Positions 14,717 through 19,450 of a DNA stretch of 19,450 nt are shown piece after piece; positions within the stretch are counted from its first letter, which is position 1, and each line of letters starts with the position of its first letter. Source of the DNA: an uncultured Haemophilus sp. (GTDB lineage: Bacteria > Pseudomonadota > Gammaproteobacteria > Enterobacterales > Pasteurellaceae); contig CAUGKJ010000001.1 of NCBI GenBank assembly GCA_959600045.1, positions 1-19,450 of the forward strand, read 5' to 3'. Both the position numbers and the translations under genes were made by a program. The notes under the pieces were generated by a model, which saw only the letters and a program-made list of their open reading frames with translations, did no database searches and was not told the DNA's origin.

Positions 14717-15121
14717 GTGTCAACGCAATCCCCTTATCTAAAAGCAATTATCATCTTCCCATTGGTTACACAGCTAATCGGTAGCATTATTGCTTATGTC
14801 GCTTTCGGAATAGACTACTGCAAAGAAGGCAACTTTGATGCCGCATTATTTGGTTTCTTTCTAACATTTTGGCCTCTCACCGTGCCAGCAATAATCAATG
14901 CTTACTTTGCTAAATACCGCGGCTATCTACGCCATCAGTGGAACAAAATTTTTCTTTTTTCATTCATCATTCTTTTTTGTTATTGGAGTATTAGCAACCT
15001 TCTCATTGCACAAAATACTCTATATCTGACTGACCGTGTATTATTTGTCTTAGAGGGTTCTGTCATCCTGGCAATCTATACGACAATTTTCCTCTCCTTG
15101 TTATTACCGAAATCAAAGTAG
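14717..15121 (+). CDS. Small four-helix membrane protein of unknown function
   Basis: A 134-residue hydrophobic protein I do not recognise as a named family. Four membrane segments can be seen: about 8-30 (AIIIFPLVTQLIGSIIAYVAFG), 42-64 (AALFGFFLTFWPLTVPAIINAY), 76-98 (IFLFSFIILFCYWSISNLLI) and 108-130. Short loops hold KYRGYLRHQWNK, a basic stretch expected on the cytoplasmic side. The start is GTG at 14717, supported by AGGAG six bases upstream. It follows the OPT terminator closely and precedes cysQ by nine bases, so it probably shares a transcript with cysQ. Any promoter would have to overlap the OPT terminator region. Confidence 0.75.
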   Translation: MSTQSPYLKAIIIFPLVTQLIGSIIAYVAFGIDYCKEGNFDAALFGFFLTFWPLTVPAIINAYFAKYRGYLRHQWNKIFLFSFIILFCYWSISNLLIAQNTLYLTDRVLFVLEGSVILAIYTTIFLSLLLPKSK

Positions 15122-15130
15122 AGAATAAAT

Positions 15131-15937
15131 ATGCAATTATCTCAATCTCTTCTCGATCAAGTCCGCTCGCTCGCCAATGAAGCGGGAAAACATTTGGCTC
15201 GTTTTTACCAACAGGATGTGGCAATACAAACTAAATCGGATAACACACCTGTCACAGAGGCGGATTTATTTGTCAGCCAGTTTTTAATTGAAAAACTGAC
15301 CGCACTTTTCCCCGATATTCCTGTTCTTTCAGAGGAAAACTGCAATATTCCCTTTGAACAACGCCAAACTTGGCAAACCTATTGGTTGATCGATCCCCTT
15401 GATGGCACACAGCAATTTATTGATCGCACAGATCAATTCTCCGTATTGATTACACTCGTACAAAACCATCAACCTTTACTGGGTGTTATCCACTTCCCTA
15501 TTTTGAATACCACCTATTACGCAATGAAAGGTTTTGGGGCATTTAAGCAAAGCAACAAAGAAATAAAAATCTTACAACCCAGAAAAATCGATCTCACCAA
15601 ACCGTTAAAAATCGCCGTAGGCGCCACCACCTCACAAGAGAAAGTGCGGTCAATTTTAGCGAAGAATTTGGCATGCGAATTTACGGTGGTTGGTTCGAGT
15701 AGCTTAAAAAGCGGTTTGGTCGCAGAAGGGGCGGTTGATTGCTATGTTCGTCTCGGCAAAACCGGCGAATGGGACACTGCAGGCGCTGAAATTTTATTAG
15801 CTGAAATCAATGGGGGAATTTTCGATCCACAATTTCAGCCACTCACCTATAACCGGCGTGAAAGTTTAATTAATCCACCCTTTGTGATGGTGTCAGATAA
15901 TACACAAAATTGGGCATCTGTCTTTCAATTTAATTGA
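15131..15937 (+). CDS. cysQ: 3'(2'),5'-bisphosphate nucleotidase CysQ
   Basis: Removes the 3'-phosphate from PAP (a by-product of sulfate assimilation) to give AMP, and belongs to the inositol monophosphatase superfamily of Mg-dependent, lithium-sensitive enzymes. The 268 residues carry KSDNTPVTEAD (35-45), metal-binding SEE (67-69), the superfamily motif WLIDPLDGTQQF (85-96, with D88 and D91) and the C-terminal motif EWDTAGAEILL (213-223). Length is slightly above E. coli CysQ. The site before the ATG (GAGAA) is weak, so it may be coupled to the upstream membrane-protein gene. Two uptake signals lie inside. zwf follows, with a likely promoter at the end of cysQ. Confidence 0.93.
   Translation: MQLSQSLLDQVRSLANEAGKHLARFYQQDVAIQTKSDNTPVTEADLFVSQFLIEKLTALFPDIPVLSEENCNIPFEQRQTWQTYWLIDPLDGTQQFIDRTDQFSVLITLVQNHQPLLGVIHFPILNTTYYAMKGFGAFKQSNKEIKILQPRKIDLTKPLKIAVGATTSQEKVRSILAKNLACEFTVVGSSSLKSGLVAEGAVDCYVRLGKTGEWDTAGAEILLAEINGGIFDPQFQPLTYNRRESLINPPFVMVSDNTQNWASVFQFN
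15299..15307 (-). repeat. DNA uptake signal in cysQ
   Basis: ACCGCACTT on the plus strand, read in frame as part of the codons for TALF. Confidence 0.85.
15642..15650 (+). repeat. DNA uptake signal in cysQ
   Basis: AAGTGCGGT, read in frame as part of the codons for KVRS. Confidence 0.85.
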
Positions 15938-15966
15938 TTGGTTCGATTGGTAAAGTGCAGTAATAT
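15938..15966 (+). promoter_or_regulatory. Possible zwf promoter
   Basis: TTGGTT (15938-15943) and TAATAT (15961-15966) are 17 bases apart, directly after the cysQ stop. The stretch between holds a decayed uptake signal AAGTGCAGT at 15953-15961. The -35 is weak (3 of 6). Confidence 0.35.
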
Positions 15967-16009
15967 ATTGCATTATTTAAAAACACTACTCGGAACAATA
16001 AGGAATAAT

Positions 16010-17491
16010 ATGCAAACGAATAATAACTGTATTGTAATTTTTGGTGCTTCTGGTGATTTAACGCACCGCAAACTCATTCCAGCACTTTATAATCTTTTCA
16101 AATTTGGGCGTTTAAACCAATTTTCTGTATTGGGTGTTGCTCGTACAGAATTAAACGATGACACTTTCCGTGAAAAAATGCGTGAAGCGTTACTTGAAAC
16201 AGAAGAAACTACGCCGGAAACGCTCGAAGAGTTCTGTAACCATCTCTATTATCAAGCCGTAAATACATCTGATGCAGCTGATTATGGCAAATTAGTACCA
16301 CGTTTAGACGAATTACATAACAAATATCAAACAAACGGCAACACACTTTATTACATGTCCACCCCACCAAGCTTATATGGTGTGATTCCTGAATGTCTTG
16401 CGGCGCATGGTTTAAATACTGAAGAAAATGGTTGGAAACGCATTATCGTGGAAAAGCCATTCGGTTACGATGAAAAAACAGCACAAGAACTCGACGTCCA
16501 AATTCATCGTTTCTTTGAAGAACATCAAATCTATCGTATCGACCATTATCTTGGTAAAGAAACCGTACAAAACTTACTTGTTTTACGCTTCTCAAATGGT
16601 TTATTCGAACCGCTTTGGAACCGTAATTACATTGATTATGTCGAAATTACGGGAGCCGAAGCCATTGGGGTAGAAGAACGTGGTGGCTATTATGATGGTT
16701 CCGGTGCAATGCGTGACATGTTCCAAAACCACTTATTACAAGTTTTAGCCATGGTTGCCATGGAACCACCTGCAATCATCAATGCAAACTCAATGCGTGA
16801 TGAAGTGGCCAAAGTCATGCACTCTTTACGTCCATTAACGCAAGATGACGTTGAGCATAATTTAGTGCTTGGTCAATACATCGCAGCAGAAATTGATGGC
16901 AAAGAAGTCAAAGGTTATTTACAAGAAAAAGGCGTGCCTTCTAACTCTCGCACTGAAACCTTTATGGCTTTACGTTGCGAAATCGAAAACTGGCGTTGGG
17001 CGGGCGTACCTTTCTATGTACGTACCGGTAAACGCTTACCGGCACGTGTGACAGAAATTGTGATTCACTTTAAAACCACACCACATCCGGTATTCAGTCA
17101 AAATGCGCCTGAGAATAAATTGATCATCCGTATTCAACCCGATGAAGCGATTTCAATGCGTTTCGGCTTAAAAAAACCAGGGGCAGGCTTTGAAGCCAAA
17201 GAAGTCTCAATGGATTTCCGTTATGCTGATTTAGCCGATGACCAAGTCCTGACGGCTTATGAGCGCTTATTGCTCGATGCGATGAAAGGTGATGCGACAC
17301 TCTTCGCTCGTACTGATGCCGTTCATGCTGCATGGAAATTCGTTCAACCAATTTTAGACTACAAAGAAGCTGGCGGCCGAGTTCATGAATATGAAGCGGG
17401 AACTTGGGGACCTGTTGCGGCGGAAAAACTTATCGCAAAAAGTGGTCGCGTATGGCGTAAACCAAGCGGCAAAATGAAGAAAAAGGTTTAA
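16010..17491 (+). CDS. zwf: Glucose-6-phosphate 1-dehydrogenase
   Basis: Oxidises glucose-6-phosphate to 6-phosphogluconolactone with NADP+, the entry step of the oxidative pentose phosphate pathway. I start at 16010 ([20 protein letters not shown]), with AAGGAATA upstream; the 24 codons before it are not family-like. The 493 residues show the dinucleotide-binding [10 protein letters not shown] (12-21), EKPFG (148-152), the substrate-binding RIDHYLGK (176-183) and [15 protein letters not shown] (about 330). Length is typical. pgl, encoding the next enzyme, follows after 61 bases, so the two are likely a functional pair. Confidence 0.98.
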   Translation: MQTNNNCIVIFGASGDLTHRKLIPALYNLFKFGRLNQFSVLGVARTELNDDTFREKMREALLETEETTPETLEEFCNHLYYQAVNTSDAADYGKLVPRLDELHNKYQTNGNTLYYMSTPPSLYGVIPECLAAHGLNTEENGWKRIIVEKPFGYDEKTAQELDVQIHRFFEEHQIYRIDHYLGKETVQNLLVLRFSNGLFEPLWNRNYIDYVEITGAEAIGVEERGGYYDGSGAMRDMFQNHLLQVLAMVAMEPPAIINANSMRDEVAKVMHSLRPLTQDDVEHNLVLGQYIAAEIDGKEVKGYLQEKGVPSNSRTETFMALRCEIENWRWAGVPFYVRTGKRLPARVTEIVIHFKTTPHPVFSQNAPENKLIIRIQPDEAISMRFGLKKPGAGFEAKEVSMDFRYADLADDQVLTAYERLLLDAMKGDATLFARTDAVHAAWKFVQPILDYKEAGGRVHEYEAGTWGPVAAEKLIAKSGRVWRKPSGKMKKKV

Positions 17492-17504
17492 TTATTAATA
17501 TCTC

Positions 17505-17526
17505 GCCTTCTTCAATAGGAGAAGGC
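17505..17526 (+). other. Hairpin between zwf and pgl
   Basis: GCCTTCT (17505-17511) pairs with AGAAGGC (17520-17526) over an eight-base loop. Only TT follows, so it is a poor terminator; it may be a partial stop or an mRNA-stabilising or processing structure within a zwf-pgl transcript. Confidence 0.45.
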
Positions 17527-17552
17527 TTATCACCGAATAGAGAAAAGCGAAC

Positions 17553-18251
17553 ATGAACACCATTACTTTCCCAACAGCTCAGCATGCTGTTGAAAAGATT
17601 GCCGAAGAATTTGTGATTTATAGCCAATTAAATCACCCTGTGCATATTTCTCTTTCTGGCGGTTCAACGCCTAAGCTGTTATTCAAAACCTTAGCCCAAA
17701 CGCCTTATGCGGAACAAATTAACTGGAAAAATCTGCATTTTTGGTGGGGTGATGATCGCATGGTTCCACCAACCGATTCAGAAAGCAACTATGGTGAAGT
17801 GCAAAAACGCTTATTCGATCATATTCAAATTCCAACGGAAAACATCCACAGAATTCGTGGAGAAAATGAACCGCACTTTGAACTAAAACGCTTCGAAGAA
17901 GAATTAAGTGCGGTCATTCCAAACGGTGTTTTTGATTGGATCATTTTAGGTATGGGAACTGATGGTCATACCGCTTCTCTCTTCCCACATCAAACCAATT
18001 TTGATGACGAAAATCTTGCGGTCATTGCAAAACACCCTGAAAGCGGTCAAATCCGCATTTCTAAAACAGCCAAACTCATTGAACAAGCCAAACGCATTAC
18101 CTATTTGGTCACCGGCGAAAGCAAAGCGGATATTTTAAAAGAAATCCAAACGACGCCTGCAGAAAATCTGCCTTACCCTGCTGCCAAAATTAAAGCAAAA
18201 AATGGGGTGACGGAATGGTATTTGGATAAAACGGCGGCTAAATTGCTATAA
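17553..18251 (+). CDS. pgl: 6-phosphogluconolactonase
   Basis: Hydrolyses 6-phosphogluconolactone to 6-phosphogluconate, the step after zwf. The 232 residues are of the DevB/NagB-like type: ISLSGGSTPKLLFKTLA (32-48), WWGDDRMVPPTDSESNYG (64-81), and the catalytic-region motif GMGTDGHTASLFP (133-145). Length is normal. The site before the ATG is a modest GAGAAAAG. Two uptake signals lie within 45 bases of each other and point in opposite directions. A GNAT gene follows after 33 bases without an obvious terminator. Confidence 0.96.
   Translation: MNTITFPTAQHAVEKIAEEFVIYSQLNHPVHISLSGGSTPKLLFKTLAQTPYAEQINWKNLHFWWGDDRMVPPTDSESNYGEVQKRLFDHIQIPTENIHRIRGENEPHFELKRFEEELSAVIPNGVFDWIILGMGTDGHTASLFPHQTNFDDENLAVIAKHPESGQIRISKTAKLIEQAKRITYLVTGESKADILKEIQTTPAENLPYPAAKIKAKNGVTEWYLDKTAAKLL
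17870..17878 (-). repeat. DNA uptake signal in pgl
   Basis: ACCGCACTT on the plus strand, read in frame within the codons for EPHF. Confidence 0.85.
17906..17914 (+). repeat. DNA uptake signal in pgl
   Basis: AAGTGCGGT, read in frame within the codons for LSAV. It is the last uptake signal before the right edge. Confidence 0.85.
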
Positions 18252-18284
18252 CAAGTTAAGAATCAAATATCACAGGCTTGCAAA

Positions 18285-18677
18285 ATGATAAACTACAAAG
18301 TGAATGAACCGATTTCAGTTAAACAATTTATTGAATTACTAAATAAAACAACACTAGGGGCACGCCGTCCGTTAGAGGATGAAAAGCGTGTCGCAGTAAT
18401 GTTGCACCATGCGGATTTATTAGTGACCGCTTGGGATGGTGAACGATTAGTGGGTGTGGCACGTTCCGTGACGGATTTTGCCTACTGCTGTTATTTATCT
18501 GATTTGGCGGTGGACGAACAATATCAAAAACAAGGTATCGGCTTGCAGTTAATTGAACACACTAAGCAAGCCTTACATCCACAAGCCAAAATTGTGCTTT
18601 TATCTGCTCCACAAGCCGTGGATTATTATCCGCATATTGGATTTACTCAACATATGAGTGCATGGACGAAGAGTTAA
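18285..18677 (+). CDS. GNAT-family N-acetyltransferase
   Basis: A 130-residue single-domain acetyltransferase of the GNAT superfamily, which transfers acetyl from acetyl-CoA to an amine; the substrate cannot be told from sequence. Motif A is LSDLAVDEQYQKQGIGLQLI (71-90), with the acetyl-CoA loop QKQGIG (81-86). Motif B is VDYYPHIGF (112-120). The strand before motif A (RLVGVARSVTDF) is also as expected. No strong ribosome-binding site is seen (CAGGCTTGC upstream). It could be read from the pgl transcript. Codon use resembles pgl, so it belongs to the core block, not to the foreign-looking right end. Confidence 0.88.
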   Translation: MINYKVNEPISVKQFIELLNKTTLGARRPLEDEKRVAVMLHHADLLVTAWDGERLVGVARSVTDFAYCCYLSDLAVDEQYQKQGIGLQLIEHTKQALHPQAKIVLLSAPQAVDYYPHIGFTQHMSAWTKS

Positions 18678-18684
18678 AAAAACA

Positions 18685-18735
18685 ACCATCTTTTTATATG
18701 ACAGATAGTGGTACTGCTTGTAGATAAAAAATGGT
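18685..18735. repeat. Imperfect inverted repeat after the GNAT gene
   Basis: ACCATCTTTTTAT (18685-18697) is repeated inverted as ATAAAAAATGGT (18724-18735), differing by one inserted base, with a 26-base spacer. It may form a hairpin that ends the GNAT transcript, although the T-run is inside the stem. Confidence 0.4.
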
Positions 18736-18766
18736 AGTCATTATAAAACATATATTTGGAAAAGAC

Positions 18767-19450
18767 ATGAATTACAAAATTAAAACTATTTTTTCTAGCA
18801 AGGAATTTATATCTACCTTATCTACGGGGATAATCTGTACCTCAATCTCTCTTGGGATAACATATAATATTGAGAACAAAAACAGAGAGATTAATTTACG
18901 TCCTTATTTAGAGATTACTTTAGAGCGAGTCAAGGATAAAGAAAACCATTTTGGAATAATTATTAGAAATACAGGAAAAGGTCCAGCTATAATTAATGGA
19001 GGATTCATAAAAGCAGAGGGGACAATCAACATTAAGGATATGAATTATAATTTTTGGGACTCTCTACTACCTAAATTAGGAGTTTACTCTACACAAGCTA
19101 GATCCTTAGGAGAACCTATAAACATTTGTAACAAATTGTTTTTTGAGTTCGATTACATTCCAACTATGGGGTCATCAATCAAAGATGGAGAAGATAAATC
19201 TCTAATTAGTTATAATACACAATATGATCAATCATTAGTAGCTCAGAGGACTTCAAATCATAACCTATATCAAGAAATATATACAGAATGTAGGAAAACC
19301 CTTGAAAAAATGATTGCAGATGGAATTCCCGCTGAGGAAATTAAAATAGTAAGAGTACAGGGAGATTTAAAAGATCAAAATGCAGTTAGATATGGTGAAG
19401 GCTGTGAGGCGGCAGTAAAAGATAATGGAGCAACAATCGTTGCCGATATT
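18767..19450 (+). CDS. Membrane-anchored protein of unknown function, truncated by window edge
   Basis: Open for 228 codons to the right edge without a stop. It begins MNYKIKTIFSSKEFISTL, with one predicted membrane helix at about 14-33, then a soluble domain that starts LRPYLEITLERVKDKENHFG and contains IIRNTGKGPAIINGGFIK. This resembles the common layout of accessory proteins with one N-terminal helix and a beta-rich domain; I assign no function. GGAAAAG lies before the ATG; an in-frame ATG at 18731 has no such site. Codon use is unlike the rest of the window: nine ATA codons, and seven of nine Arg codons are AGA or AGG. It has no uptake signal. This suggests horizontal gain. Confidence 0.72.
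   Translation, partial: MNYKIKTIFSSKEFISTLSTGIICTSISLGITYNIENKNREINLRPYLEITLERVKDKENHFGIIIRNTGKGPAIINGGFIKAEGTINIKDMNYNFWDSLLPKLGVYSTQARSLGEPINICNKLFFEFDYIPTMGSSIKDGEDKSLISYNTQYDQSLVAQRTSNHNLYQEIYTECRKTLEKMIADGIPAEEIKIVRVQGDLKDQNAVRYGEGCEAAVKDNGATIVADI

Noticed and set aside
15938..16009. N-terminal 24-codon extension of glucose-6-phosphate dehydrogenase
   Set aside because: No family similarity; AAGGAATA precedes the ATG at 16010; the stretch looks like promoter DNA.

Overview
This window comes from a bacterium of the Pasteurellaceae, most likely the Haemophilus/Aggregatibacter branch. The clearest sign is the Haemophilus-type DNA uptake signal AAGTGCGGT (or its complement). I count 18 exact copies, about one per 1.1 kb, several arranged as inverted pairs that double as transcription terminators. 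The AT-rich composition and the gene set (nlpD/lppB, aphA, an OPT transporter next to cysQ, zwf and pgl) agree with this. The species cannot be fixed from the window alone.

Layout. Positions 1-761 hold the start of proS on the minus strand, running off the left edge. From 4699 down to 857 is a minus-strand operon, truD > surE > yqaA > a small lipoprotein > nlpD, ending in an uptake-signal hairpin. Its leader carries a good promoter and a terminator-like hairpin that no gene explains. Divergent from it is rraB, followed on the plus strand by a periplasmic SIMPL-domain protein and slyD. Facing slyD is the heat-shock pair hslV-hslU behind a convincing sigma-32 promoter. Divergent from hslV is aphA, a secreted acid phosphatase with a class II-type CRP site and a LacI/PurR-type operator. 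Then come rmuC (plus), hslR (minus), nudE (plus), an OPT-family peptide transporter behind a tandem ArgR box, a small membrane protein, cysQ, zwf, pgl and a GNAT acetyltransferase.

The last 0.7 kb is different. An open frame of at least 228 codons begins at 18767, runs off the right edge, has no uptake signal and uses codons unlike its neighbours (ATA, AGA, AGG, GGA). It encodes a membrane-anchored protein of unknown function and probably marks the start of an accessory insert.

The genes are mostly housekeeping: tRNA synthesis and modification, RNase E control, protein quality control, envelope division, nucleotide salvage, and the oxidative pentose phosphate branch (zwf and pgl catalyse consecutive steps). 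I found no rRNA, tRNA, CRISPR array or transposase. The less ordinary signals are regulatory (truD leader, ArgR boxes at the OPT gene, aphA control region), plus the small lipoprotein that copies the N-terminal part of NlpD and the foreign-looking right end.
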